Assembly (NCBI GenBank): GCA_002104935.1
Contig: MCGT01000014.1
Coordinates: 310,001-374,000 of the forward strand
Direction of reading: 5' to 3'
Length of the DNA: 64,000 nucleotides
DNA from: Hesseltinella vesiculosa
Lineage: Eukaryota; Mucoromycota; Mucoromycetes; Mucorales; Cunninghamellaceae
Program-made: the position numbers and the translations under genes
The notes under the pieces: generated by a model
What the model was told of the DNA's origin: nothing
Databases searched by the model: none
The model's input: the letters and a program-made list of their open reading frames with translations, nothing else
Shown here: positions 11,293 through 23,235 of the stretch, piece by piece
How the letters are laid out: every line of letters starts with the position of its first letter
Position numbering within the stretch: position 1 is the stretch's first letter

Positions 11293-12183
11293 ATGGATCC
11301 GTTTGAATGTCGACTCCAGTTCATCTCGCTGTTGAAAAAATTGAATGCATCTCAACAATCGATTCAGAAGGCCACTCGCTACGCCATGAAACATCGGCAG
11401 CTCTCCGAAGATCTTTACAGTTGTTTTTTAGAAGAGCTTGACAATGTAAGGCTCTCGCTTAGACCGGTTGCTAATGAAAAAGAAATCATGCTTGAATCTT
11501 GTTGTAACCATGATTTCCTCTTTCATACTCTTTCAAACGGCATTATGATGATTTAGGCCTCGATCAACACACGACTGAATATTCTCTATGTCCTTGACAG
11601 CATCTTGACAACCAGCCGTAAATCCAACTTTTTTGACTACATCAAGCTGACGCAAAGGGACATTGTGCGTATTGTTCAAGCGGTTGCTCCTGACACAAAC
11701 CGGGGCATCGTGAATTTGGCAAGTACAAGAAAAGTAAGCCCTTGTGAAACACATAAAACCAGCGCATGCGATTCACCCCCCCCTTTCTCAGCTATTACAG
11801 GGCTGGAAGGAGCGAGGTTTATTTGATCAAGATACCATCAACGCAGCAGATCAAGCTTTAGAGGCTCGCACAAACAAGTAAAAAAAAAAAAAAAAAAAAA
11901 AGCGCTGAAAACACATGGCAAACACTTATTTTTATTTTTTTTTTTTAGTTCACAAGATGAACCACAACGAGATGATACCCAAGGCTTTTCCAAAGCCGAT
12001 ATATTCCATCGCATGGAGCAAGATCGTGAACGACATAAACTATTACGTGAAGAGCGCTGGCAACGACCTGTAGACGAGCCACCTGAGGATGCATTTGAAC
12101 TGCTATGGGCCACAACAGACGAGCACATTGACCATTTGTCGCTTATGAAGCAAGCACAAGAATTTGTCAGGTTGAACAATTAA
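11293..12183 (+). CDS. CTK3: CTD kinase subunit gamma (CTK3-like)
   Basis: CTK3 is the non-catalytic subunit of CTDK-I, which phosphorylates the C-terminal domain of RNA polymerase II during elongation. The exons are 11293-11445, 11557-11733, 11792-11877 and 11949-12183, giving 216 residues. The N-terminus (MDPFECRLQFISLLKKLNAS, then QSIQKATRYAMKHRQLSEDL) is the conserved CTK3 CID-like fold. It is followed by LNILYVLDSIL and YIKLTQRDIVRIVQAVAP. A charged C-terminal helix ends the protein. Introns are 58-111 bp with normal borders, and the third contains two homopolymer runs. A poly(A) signal AATAAA lies two bases after the stop codon. Confidence 0.9.
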
Positions 12184-12439
12184 AAATAAAGATGTGTTTT
12201 AAGTCCTGAATTTTACTGGTGATTGCTAATCCCTCATGGTAGCACAAATGAGGAGTGTTTGTGGGCCCCATGCCTCGGGTGAATGGTGAGCCATCCCGCT
12301 GACAAAAAAATGACAGGGCTCCGGCAAAATGATCTTTCCAGTCTTTTTTAAACTCGCTTCCTGCATTTTCTTGCTCTCCTTTTTTTTTTCTTTTATCTCT
12401 TCTGTCTCTTTCTTTATCTTGTCTGTTTCCAAAAACGCC

Positions 12440-13790
12440 ATGTTTATCACATCTCACACTCCCTTTAATGATATGGATATCCAGGTTCAACTGGATGCTG
12501 ATCAGCTTGTGCTGCACGGATCGCCTGAAGAAGCCGGTGGCGTGGTTCTGCGGGGAAGTTTGCTCATCACCTGCCGGGAGCAAACTCGTATCAAAGCCAT
12601 TCACCTGAAACTCACGGGGAATCTACAAGTGCATTGGGTCGAAGGTAAAGATGGAAATGAGAATGAATCATAGGGCTTTCGTTGCTAACAAGACGTAACA
12701 GGCCGTTCTCAGCGCCATCATCAAGACCGGCGATCGGTGATGAGTCATGAATGGGATTTCCTGTCAACAAACAAGGTGCAGCACTTTAACAAGGGAGAAC
12801 ATCGCTTTGCCTTTGAATACCCCATCCCTGGTGATGCCCCTGCCTCCTTTCAGCATCAGATTGGATCGATGATATATCAACTCAAAGCTCAAGTGGACCG
12901 CCCAACGTTCCATTACAATGCCTCGGCCTCCAAAACCTTTCAAGTCAGTCGGGTGCCGTTGACAAACGACGCCCTCCACAGCAACCCACAGCAAATCCAG
13001 AACGAGTGGGCGGATAAATTATTGTACTCCGTCCAAGTGCCTCATCAGATCCATACGCCTGGCTCTTCGATTCCCGTCAAGTTTGACTTCTTACCTTTGA
13101 TGCCAAACCTTTCCGTTGCTCGGGTGCGACTTGTATTGAAAGAATACATTCAATTCACTGCGGGGGACAAGACAAGCATCGAGCGTCGGGTGCTGGCGAA
13201 CGTCAATGACCATCGATTTACCACCACCTCTTCGTCGACGCTCTTTTCCTCGGGCTGGTCCACCACTGTCAAAGCACTGATTCCCAACCTACCACCCCAG
13301 GGTCCCATCGATATGCACGTCGATACCGAGAATGATTTCATTCATGCCTATCACAAACTGTTGGTCACTGTGTCGCTTGTCAACCCAGATGGTCACATCT
13401 CGGGTAAATTCAGCAAACATGACAAAAAAAAAGTCACAAATCTCATTCTTTTTTTTTTTTTTTTCCCTTTCAGAATTGCGAGTGTCTATCCCCATCCATT
13501 TGGTGGAACCATTGTCAGAAGAAGATGGCAATGTCTTACCAGCCTATGAAGACGCCTGGCGCACTCAACCTTACTCCGAAGGCGGTCTCTCCGATAGCAG
13601 CAGCACCTCGTCTGTCTCATCAGAAGCCCCTCTTCCCTGGTTGACTTCCGATCTAACCCGGGTGCCTTCCTATTCTTCAGCCCTGCGCACTGGCCGTCTC
13701 TATAGCTACAGCGGCAATTCTCTTCCTTCCTATGATTCCCTGGCTGCCAGTGCTGCCTTTACACCTCTCGCTCCTCAAACCAAAGGCTAG
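12440..13790 (+). CDS. Alpha-arrestin with PY-type motifs
   Basis: This is an arrestin-domain protein of the ART/ARRDC type, an adaptor that recruits Rsp5/NEDD4-like ubiquitin ligase to membrane cargo. The exons are 12440-12644, 12702-13403 and 13474-13790, giving 407 residues. The arrestin N-fold covers about residues 5-160 (IQVQLDADQLVLHGSPEEAG, then FEYPIPGDAPASFQ) and the C-fold about 170-310 (LLYSVQVPHQIHTPGSSIPV). The Ser-rich tail carries LPAY at 324-327, a VPSY and LPSY at 386-389, which fit the loose PY/LPxY consensus for WW domains. An in-frame ATG lies 111 bp upstream, but the extra segment is a pyrimidine-coded hydrophobic stretch, so the start adjoining the fold was chosen. Confidence 0.9.
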
Positions 13791-13922
13791 ACCCTTATTG
13801 CTAATCGTATTCCCCACGCCTGATCCATTCCATATGAGTACCTCTTTCTCTCTCGATCGTACCTCCTGTAAATAAGTGTATAAATGTGCCATTTTTTTTA
13901 TTTTGATTTGCTTGACAGTGAT

Positions 13923-15843
13923 TTAGAATCCCATTTTCTTGGGCCATGATTTTTTGACAGGCGGCTCAGATAATGCTGGCGGTGTTGTTTGCCATTCGTC
14001 AAACCAAACGCCATATATCCCAATCACAGGGAAGTGATCGCTGGCACCAATCTGGTAAAAAAAAAAAATCTTGAGCGTTTCGGATTTATCTTTTTCCTCA
14101 TCGGATCCATTCCGTCACGATTTCCATCTCCGCCACTTACCAAACGGTGATCCATCACAGCATCATAATGGTAACAAAGCGTATCTCTATTGACAAGTTG
14201 AGGCTGCAGGGTGGTGGTGGGCTTCTTCTTTTTCTTCATGAGCCAAGGCGTGGAGGTGATCTTCTTCAGGGCTGCTTTGTTTGGGACTTCGGTAGGCATC
14301 ATTCGCTTTTTTTTCTTGGTGGCATGCCGAGGGCGGTCGTGCCAAAGGATGCGGTCGGTCCAGCTTGGCACACGCATTTTTGGGCTGGTATCATAGGTGA
14401 TGGTCGTATTAAGTGTGAGATCGGTGGGGGATGGAAGGATAAAGGAGGATAATGAAACACCTTTGGCGGGTGGTTGGGGTGGAACGGTGGCAATGGATGA
14501 TTTAGGAGACGGCAGGGTGGACGAAGCCGGGCTGGTGGCGGTGGTTGGGGTGGGCGTCGCAACGGTGTCGCTGGTATCAAACTTGTATGTCGGCATAAAA
14601 TAAATCGGGTGTTCTTTGAAGACAGCTAAAGGACCGCCTTGCTGCCGCTCTATGGATAGCTGGTCATGTTTCAGCAAGGTAGCAATATCCCGCTGCTGCA
14701 AGCATTGGAGCACAAACGAGCGGCTGGCGTCGATCCGGTAGTTGGTGTCACCAAACAAAAAGACATGGTCAAACTGGTCAAGCAGGGACTTGGCCACGGT
14801 GGCGTCAGCCGTAGACTGGGCTGAGGCCAGGGTGCCTGTCGACGTACTTGTGGGCAGGGGAGGTAGCGGAGGCAGTGTAGATGACTTTCGAAACTTCTTG
14901 AATACTTGCTGCCACTTGGGTGCATGAGGAACGCCTGTCGTCTTTTTTCGGTTGCCTCGATGAATATGCAGCTCCGACAGAATCCGTTGTACATTGGCGT
15001 TTCGTTCCGACAGATTCGTTTGGTGTGCTGTTGTCGAACATCCAGAGTAAAAAAAAAAAAAAAAAAAGAGGGTAGGACATCTTGTCTTTCTCATGTATTG
15101 TTCCTTACCTCGTAAATGACAGTTGATGAATAAAAGATCTTTCGAACCAATTTGAAGGGAGATGGCCACTGCACCTTTGTTCCTATTTTTGGTAAGGTGA
15201 CATGACCACGCGCATCACAAAAGTTATTAAATGACCCACGCTTTCCAAAAGAATCCTTTTTGTTGCAGCCAACTTGCATACTGCTGTTGACTTACCCAAT
15301 CATGTTTGCCCAACCGGTCTTGATGGACTCGCCATGCACTTGCTTGACCAGGGAGGCCATAGGCTTCCACACAAACACTGCGAGATGCAACGCCGCCAGC
15401 GTTTCAGTACGGAGGGGCTGATAGCTGGGGCCAAGATATTCTGCCAGTCGCTGTTCCCACATTTCTTTGGACGGGTAGAAAAGAGACTCGGAGATGTCGC
15501 GTTCGCACTCTTGCGTGCCAATGACCATTAAGTGATAAGGGTGACCAACTTGGTTGTCCAAAAACAGGCTGGTTGGCTCGGCGTCGCCGGCGTTTGCTCT
15601 GGTTGTCAAAAAAGGTTCCAGATCGATTGGAAGCAGTCGTCCGTACATGTTCCAGGTACCAATAAAGATTTTGAGGCGCTGATGCTGATGATAATGCTGT
15701 GGCCGCACGGTGGGCGTATCGGTGGTTGGCACTGCTGGTGTTTTGGATAGGAATTGCGTGAGTGCCTTGACTTTGAACCAAGAGATGGGCATCGCCTTGG
15801 GCGGATCAGGTAATGGACCTGGCGTTTCGGTAAGAACACTCAT
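13923..15843 (-). CDS. Inositol polyphosphate 5-phosphatase
   Basis: The protein removes the 5-phosphate from phosphoinositides or soluble inositol phosphates. The exons on the minus strand are 15843-15296, 15182-15109, 15027-14141 and 14051-13923, giving 545 residues. All core motifs of the INPP5 fold are present. They are GTWNMYG (62-68), TQECERD (110-116), GNKGAVAISL (about 183-192), FINCHLRAH, FGDTNYRID (299-307), PSWTDRIL and SDHFPV (507-512). Two Ser/Pro/Thr-rich inserts interrupt the fold, one after the INCHLR strand and one before PSWTDRIL. There is no Sac1 domain, PH domain or CAAX box. Intron 2 contains a long T run on the coding strand. The gene is divergent from the SCAP-like gene (296 bp) and convergent with the arrestin gene (132 bp). 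Confidence 0.93.
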
Positions 15844-16139
15844 CAAGCAATGCAGACAAGTTGTCACGTGCGATGGGGGTGTAGCTAGAGTAGTGAGCAA
15901 GAAAATAACAATAAAAAAGAAAGAGAAAACAGGAAGAATCAGGCAAAAAAAAAAGATTCGCCAAAACGAGAGAGAAACAAGGGCTGTTCTGATTGGCCAG
16001 GTCCTTTGGCGTTCCAAGCTTGAAAGCTTTTTTTTTTTTTTTTTTTTTTCAACTAGAGAAACCTGGCCTTTTCTTCTTCCCCTTTGCTTTTTTTTTTTTC
16101 TCAACATAACATTGTTTTACACATTTTTGTGCATTCAAC

Positions 16140-19100
16140 ATGCCGATCAATGCAGCTAGAAGGAAAATAGCTGGTCGTGCTTCATATGGATTTTACAAAT
16201 ATGGGCTCTTATTTTCCTCCATTGTGTTCCCTGTGTTGATTGGTTCAGTCCTGGTCATGGCGGCCTTGTCGCTACCCATGTTACAGCAAGCTGTTCATTA
16301 TGTTTACCAACAAGCGATACCCAGTTCACTGTCCATGCTGGATGGCCAGTTTTGGCATCAGTCTCCCTTTGTTTATCTCGACACGCCAGATGCAACGACC
16401 AGCAGCACGCAGGTGCTTGTCAAGCAGCTCCGCATCACGAATCTACAACAAACGGTTGACCAGGATGTGCTCTTGTTTGCTCATGATCTTTATCAGCGGC
16501 TTCTGACCACCACCATTCCTCATCCGCCAGCATCCCTCCATGACATTTGTGTGAGGGTGGACGAAACTGCCACTTGCTTGGCCTATTCGCCTCACCTTTA
16601 CTGGCCGTCGCGGGCTGATTTGGCAGCTGATCATCACTGGATGGACACCGTCAATCACCATTATCAATCACACTCTCCTCGACGATCCTTCCCATCACAA
16701 CAAACACATACGACGATTGCGCTGCCTCGCTCCAACCACAGCTCATATGCACCTCGATTGGTCATGCAGCCTTCGACTGTTTTTGGCAACCTCTCCGTCA
16801 ACAATGACGAGATCACCCACGCCGACACCGTTTTGCTCACTCTTTTCTTGCGTTCCATCCCTGGTCAAGATATCGATGTCCTCTGGGACAAGCTTTGGCT
16901 TCAAGTCTTTGATAGCTGGACAAAAGAACATAATGGCAATGTTGCTTGGTGGTATGCCATGCCCACAGATGGCCAGACCTGGTACTACAAGGTAACTTGA
17001 CCCCTCCCTCCTCAATCACCTCGCTTATTCTTTTTGACCAAAGGTATCATGGTGGCCATTCATTTCATCGCGTTTTGTTCAAACCGCCCTTGTCACGTAT
17101 ACCGTCGCATTTTATCTGCTTTCAAACATGTTTGCCAAGTCCAGCCAAGTCAAATCCCACTATCTTGTTGCTCTGGCCGCTCTATGTGTCATGTCAGCAT
17201 CCGCCAGTATCCCAATGTCCCTGCTTCAATTCCTGGGTTACCCAATGCTAGCTCTTCCGTGCTACCTGTGCATCCTTGTGCCAGCCATTGCATCATTGGA
17301 AAACGTCTTCTTGCTTACCAATGCTGTCCTTGATGCTGGCTGCGATATGCAAGTCAAGCAAAAAGTGTCTCGAGGTAACGTCGCACAAATGCCCAATGAA
17401 CGAATGGCCAGGCTTGATTGACTTTTTTACTTTTTTTTTTTTTTTTTTAGGTTTACAAAGCGTTGGCGTGCCCATGACCACGATGTTGTTGGCTGAATTA
17501 GTGATCTTGTCCATCGGCAGTGCGATGGAATCGCCTATGATTCAAGAATTTTGTCTTTATTCTAAAACTGTCTTGCTCGTCGACTATGTGTTGCAGCTCA
17601 CCTTCTTTACTGCCGTGCTGTCGATTGATATCAGACGTGTCGAGGTAAGCACCAAAGCTCAGTATATCATATATTATACAACCGCCTCATTTTTTTTCCC
17701 CTTCGGCATAGCTTATGGATTTGGATGATCGACAAAAATCAAAGCGCTTACATGCTTTGTCCAACTGTGATGCCAACTTTCAACAAGTGCCTCCTGACTT
17801 TTGCCCGATCCACGATCAAGAAGTCGATGGCGTCGAAGGAAAAACCTGTGGCGAATGCAAAGACTTCAAAACCCATCGCACCTACAATGTTGTCTTGGTA
17901 AAAAAAATCATTCAGACATGACCTACTGGCAAGTCTCATATTTTTTTTTTTACACTCCCATTAGTTGTGTGTGATTCTGCTGGTGTTGGGTATGATGTCA
18001 TCGATGCCAACCGCACGTTCTTTCGCGCCATTCACCGAAATGGATACCTCCAAAGATCTCTGGCGCGTTATCAGCCAAAAAAACAGCATGCCTTTATCAA
18101 CGAACAGTCGCCAATCTCATATCAAGGTCACTATGCTACCACCTGTACTTGTTATTTACAACAATCCTGTCGGCGATTTGCTTTCTTCAACCCAGAGCCA
18201 AGTCGACAACTTGATACAGCATTACAAATCCGCATACCAATCAAGTGTAGCTCATTGCCAGGAAGATTCTCGCCGCCTGGTCAAGCCGCCCTCATTGCTG
18301 CGTAGCTCGTTGGTCCGTGCCGGCCGGTCGTTGGGTGCCCACTTGAGCTCTGTCAATTTGCCATACATGATGCTCTGCCTGGTCTCGGCCATAATGTTTG
18401 CTTGGCTGCTTCCCAGCCTTCGCCATCGATGGCTGTCACCTTTGATCGATGGCTTTGATGCGCTAGTCACTCGCCTGGATAATCTAGCATGGCCCAGTCG
18501 CTCATCTTCGGAATCGCGCCACACTCATGCCACCACCTCCCGTCAAGTTGCCAGCAACCATCAAGACTACGATGCGGACGGCATGCACAAAGGCGCCATC
18601 TCAGCGCAAGAGCAGTTTGACCTACAACAAAAGAGCAGTCTGCGCACCATTCAGATTAAGACTTTGAAAGGACAGCATGCCTCGGACCTGCGCCGACTCT
18701 GTGGCAATGGAAAGCATGGAACTGTGTTGTCCTGCGATCAAGACGGTCGACTTGTGCTATGGGACGCTGTTCGTGCGACGTGGATGGCTCGTTTGGACCG
18801 ACTCGAATTCACCCATGCCAGTGGCGGTGCCGTCTTTGGCGACCTGAACCGTGACTACTATCGCCTGCCTCTCTCCTCAGCCTCGTCCATCTCGCCCTCA
18901 CCTCTGTGCAGCAACAGCAAAAAGCGCCTGTTTACTCCGTCCATCGGCGCCCGGCTGTTGGCCTCGGAAATCACCATGGACAAAGGGAGCCGCTGGGCTG
19001 TTGCCCCCTACGACAATGGTGTGCTTCGTGTATGGAATGTGCAATCTGGCAATCTTGCCTGGGAATTGGATACATCAGCTTTGCTACTATTGCACCCCGA

Positions 19101-21709
19101 TCATCCTTCCCAGCCAAAGGATCTGGCTCCCACTGCTGCCGACCTTCACCATGTCACCATCTACCCAACCAATCGTCAAGCTGCGTCATCGTCTGTCCAG
19201 TCAGACCTTCATCAAGGCTTACGTCAACGAAAATCACCCGTCGCTTCCATTAGGTAAATCAGAATCAAAAGAAAAGAAAAGAAAAGAAAAGAAAAGAAAA
19301 GAAAAGAAAAAACTGGGCCAAAAAAAAAAAAAAAGTGGGATGACAAAAAAAGCGTGAACTGACTTTTTATTCCGGTCTAGCTCTGTCAATGGCAAATCTA
19401 ATGGCAAATCTACACACTTGAACTCGCCTTTGGTTTCCTTGACTCCCAGCCACTCGACAATATCCTCTTCCACGACCACAACCACGCTGTCGACCTCATC
19501 TGGTCTCCATCAGCAACAAAAACAATCGTCGTCAACGCGAGCATCCAAGCGACCGGCGTTTGTCCATTTTGTTGGCGCAGTGGCGGAGTACTGTCATCCA
19601 TTGGTGGCCGAGCTGGCTGCCCAGCAACACTCTGCCGCTGGCCTCACACAGGACCCCCACACCTCACAGAACTTCCTGATCTCAGTGTATCAAAACGGCA
19701 TGCTGTGCGAATGGGACTTGACGACTGGTGAATGCATACAATCCTTCTGGACTGGTCATGCCAAGGCTGTGACGGTGCTGCATGTTGATGAATGCAAAGC
19801 CCCTCATCGCAAACTTGGGGTGACTTGGGTGTTTACTGCTGGCAAAGATGGTGTGGTCAAATGCTGGGAGCGACGTTTGGTCAAGGAAGATGCCCCACTC
19901 TCGACACCGTCCCCGTCGATGGTCCATAGCAATGTCTCTGGCCACCACAGCCCTCCTTCTTGTGGATCTGTCACATTGGCAAATCCTACCGCTGCCATAC
20001 CACCACTCGTCTGCACAATGCCCTCACCAACAACTTCCACACTCACGCCTTCCACGACACCTCCGTCCTCGTCATGCGCCTGCGCTTCAAAGCAAGACGC
20101 GCCATCGGCCTGCTGTTCCAGCCCTGGCCAACCCTTGGCCAGCAGCAAACCAGCCACTTGCCGCGATATCCAGGGCTGTCCCTCGGCCATTCCCTATGCC
20201 CCTACCTCGTATTCGACAAGCTGGACTTGCCTTTATACTATCCAAGTCAGCGATGTGGCTGCCGTGACGTCAGTGGCAACAGCCCTGCCGGTCGGTGGTA
20301 TGGGCGTGCTTGTGTGTGGCACCAGCCAAGGTGCTGTCAAATGTTTCAACTTTGAATCTGGTCAGGCCATTGCTACCTTGTCTGCTGGCCATCACGGACA
20401 ATCCCCAAGCGATCATCATGTCAGCATCTCCCACCTGGCTGTCACCCGGTACTGCGACGCTGACACTGGCCCTGGCCTGTGCCGTGGCTGTGACACTTGT
20501 TTCGGGAACGGCTTTTTCATCGCGTCCAGCTCAAAGACCGACGAACCCGTGCATGTGTGGCGACTGGAACGGTCCGGTGCAAACCATGACAGCAGCTGCA
20601 AGCTGTGCAGTAAGGATTATCGCCAGCCCTATCGGCGTACGTCCCGCAAAGCAGCTTCTCTTTCCAACGATACTTGCTCCCTCGGCGACGCCTCGAGTAA
20701 TAACGATGACGATCCTCCCTTTCATCGACGCAAGCGGCATGAGCGAACCATGTCCAACACTTCGTCGTGTCCCAGTACCCCGGCCAATCCACCCCTCCGA
20801 CGCGTGCGCCGCCGGCCCCACCAGCACCAGCACCAGCACCAGAACCAGCACCTGGCCCCAAGTCATGACCCAACCAACCTGTTTGAATCTGGCCTGCTTG
20901 ATATTGAACAGCTGGCCAGCAATGATGACATTGACCTGACTTCCGTCTTTCTCGGCATCATTCCTAATAGCTGCAGCACCCATCTTGTGTTCTGTGACAA
21001 CATGATCTTGGCCGGTGTCCAGCGCCTCCCTGACAATAATAGGCGGCCCCGTTGGGAAGCCTGGTTTGCCTCGTTGCAGTATCAAGAGCCTGCAACGGAT
21101 GGCTCGATTGCCCACATTCCAGTGGATGTGTTTGATCTGGACGATGGCTCGACTTCTCCTACGCCAGACTCGGCTCAACCTGACAAACAGCGCCCTGCCA
21201 ACCCTTCGCTATGGTCCCGTCTCTTTTTTTCACCTACTCATGCCACGAATGCCATCTCTCCTCGACGACAGAACAGCAATGACAGCGATAGCGAGGATGA
21301 CCGTGAACCGCAGCTGGACGAAAAAGACGACGACACTTTGCTGCCCTTCTCCACGATCCACCAGGTCGTGCCGATGGATGGCCTCGGTCTTGCCTGCGAT
21401 TATGGCAACTTTATCAAGGTGCTCTGCCTTGATGATACCAAGTTTGCCGCCCGCCGTCGTCAACAGCAATCCTTGATGTCAGGCTCTTCCTTGCCAGCCA
21501 TTCAAGAAAAGTTGCTTCATCCGCGCCCGGCCGCCAACACCCACATCCGCCCTAAGAATGCCTTGTGTGATCCTTCCTCTTGCAAACACTCTGCCCTTTG
21601 TGGTGGCACCCCCGGCAATTGCGATCCTCCCTCTTATCGCCCTGCCAGACCTCCTGCTGATTGCAGCATCCGTTCCACCTGTTCCCGTGCCTCGGACTGT
21701 TCTTCCTAA
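16140..21709 (+). CDS. SREBP cleavage-activating protein (SCAP)-like sterol sensor
   Basis: SCAP escorts the membrane-bound transcription factor SREBP from ER to Golgi when sterols fall. The exons are 16140-16991, 17044-17374, 17451-17644, 17712-17897, 17965-19253 and 19381-21709, giving 1726 residues, longer than human SCAP. TM1 lies near residues 22-50, followed by a large lumenal loop to about 284. A helix VQTALVTYTVAFYLLSNMF and the sterol-sensing block follow (about 315-450; LVALAALCVMSASASIPMSL, then YPMLALPCYLCILVPAIASL). A further TM (LCVILLVLGMMS) begins at 522, and another lies near 655. The rest is a cytosolic WD40 region with clear blades (GRLVLWD, NGVLRVWN, GVVKCWE, GAVKCFN, PVHVWRL), separated by long Ser/Thr/Pro, His/Gln and Cys-rich inserts. 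Exon 6 alone is 2.3 kb. No SREBP gene is in the window. Confidence 0.88.
19271..19310 (+). repeat. (GAAAA)8 microsatellite in SCAP intron 5
   Basis: Eight perfect pentamers lie just after the donor site of intron 5, followed by an A run. It is the cleanest short tandem repeat within an intron of this window and is likely length-polymorphic. Confidence 0.95.
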
Positions 21710-21870
21710 TTCACATATCCCTCTTTGTATTATTTTTTTTTCTGCATTTGTCTACACTCATTCCGGAAAGTAAATTCGCCTAATGGCATCTTCAAATATA
21801 AAAGGGATACCAAATATTCGTCCTTTTTTTATTTCTTTTTCACAATTACACCAGAAATCATTGATAATGA

Positions 21871-22245
21871 ACATTCAATTCTTGTTTGAAAACGGGTAAG
21901 GTTCTGTTGTTGACGAGTATGGCAGACCTGAACCAATGGATTATATTGTTGATGAGGAACAGTTTCGTCTTGAAACATTGAGTTCCCATACACAATATTT
22001 AGCTCAACTGCCTCTGAGAGCGAGAAAAGGATAGATGCGCGTACTTGCCTCCTTATTCTCCTGAACTCAATCCAATTGAGCAATTTTGGTCGTGGTTAAA
22101 AGTAAGGTGAAACGCAACAAGTTTCTCGAGAAAGAAACGTTGATGAGCCGGATCAGCGAAGTTTCTAATAGCTTGAAACTAAGTGATTTTAAAGGGATTG
22201 TTAGACATTCTCAAAAATGCTTGGACATGTGCCGTAATAGCCAAC
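21871..22245 (+). pseudogene. Decayed DDE transposase C-terminus (Tc1/mariner-IS630 type)
   Basis: Near 22042 the sequence encodes YLPPYSPELNPIEQFWSWLK. This is the diagnostic C-terminal block of DDE superfamily endonucleases, where the second D/E catalytic region ends (LNPIE). One base out of frame it continues KRNKFLEKETLMSRISEV and on to KCLDMC, as expected for the tail of such enzymes. Thus there is at least one frameshift, plus stops upstream, and the N-terminal DNA-binding part is absent or unrecognisable. The preceding 150 bp contain an open stretch without clear homology. To the right (about 22260-22425) are short repeated words (GTCTCATCTGAGTCTCA and two copies of CAGGCCAATCAA) that may be remnants of element ends. 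Confidence 0.8.
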
Positions 22246-22548
22246 CGCTCTGAATAAGCTCTCATTCATGACAGTATCTGAAGCCTGAGACACATCTGGG
22301 TCTCAAAAATACTTGGTGAAGACTGACAAAATACCTTGAAACTGGAAGTCTGAGTCTCATCTGAGTCTCATGGATGAGACAGGCCAATCAATGTTTTGGT
22401 TTTGTCTCAACAGGCCAATCAAACGTCATGAAATGCGGCACAGTTACAAATGCGGCGCTGTTTCAATATAAACGCGGCGTGTGAGTTTTTTTTTTTTTTC
22501 AACCTGTCTTGCTTAACAACTAACCATACCATTCACCAATCACTCACT

Positions 22549-23229
22549 ATGAATAATCAAAAAGGAAATGCCCCTGCTCAGCGATCCACTGCGAATAATG
22601 ATCGCCTCCAACGTGTGCTTGACAATAACTCAGATATGCACTATGCGAGTCAATGGTCCTGGCTCAAAGTATTGATCAACGACCCGTGAATACGACCAAA
22701 TCATACGAAGCTAAACAAAAGGAATGGGTTGTAAGTATTATTTCTGCATTCTTACACTTCATTGTAGTTAACAATAAATTTTCTTATTATTAGTAATGGT
22801 GTCGTGACAAAGGCTTTACAGATGGTGAACTTGCCAGCGATCAGAAGCTTAATTATTTTTTGTCTGACTTTGTCATGAATCGTGGGCGCAAGTTGCGACG
22901 GAACAATGGCGGAACCCCCATCCCTCTAGGCAAGGAATCAATACTTGCTTATGTAAAGGCTGTATCAGATATTTGCAATCAGCAGCATGCACTTGGCACC
23001 ACACAAACGGACCAGCAAGAGGACCGCTTGTTAGGACATTCCTAGAAAATCTCGACAAAGAACGCGTCCGATCCGAACGCGCTAACTATGAAGACCGCGG
23101 AAAAAACACTCTGAATGACGGATATACGGTGAAAGAGTTAGGCTTGGTCAGCACAGACTACTTGACTCAAAAAAACAACCTTGTTGGCTGTCGCAATAGA
23201 CTTTGTTTTTTATTAAGTCATGCAATATG
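22549..23229 (+). pseudogene. Broken Crypton/Ndc10-like tyrosine recombinase
   Basis: An ATG at 22549 opens a frame that matches, in pieces, the N-terminal and middle parts of the large Mucoromycota protein family related to Ndc10/CBF3 and Crypton tyrosine recombinases (recognised from recall, not searched). Recognisable blocks are SYEAKQKEW, WCRDKGFTDGELASDQKLNY, GGTPIPLGKESILAYVKAVS, YEDRGKNTLNDGY and RNRLCFLLSHA. The copy is dead. A frameshift lies near 22670, a stop codon sits exactly at the 3' side of a small intron (about 22731-22793), and a second frameshift lies near 23005. Similarity stops abruptly at 23229, before the catalytic core with the arginine and tyrosine residues, so the 3' half has been lost or replaced by the next element. 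Confidence 0.65.
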
Positions 23230-23235
23230 AATCTT

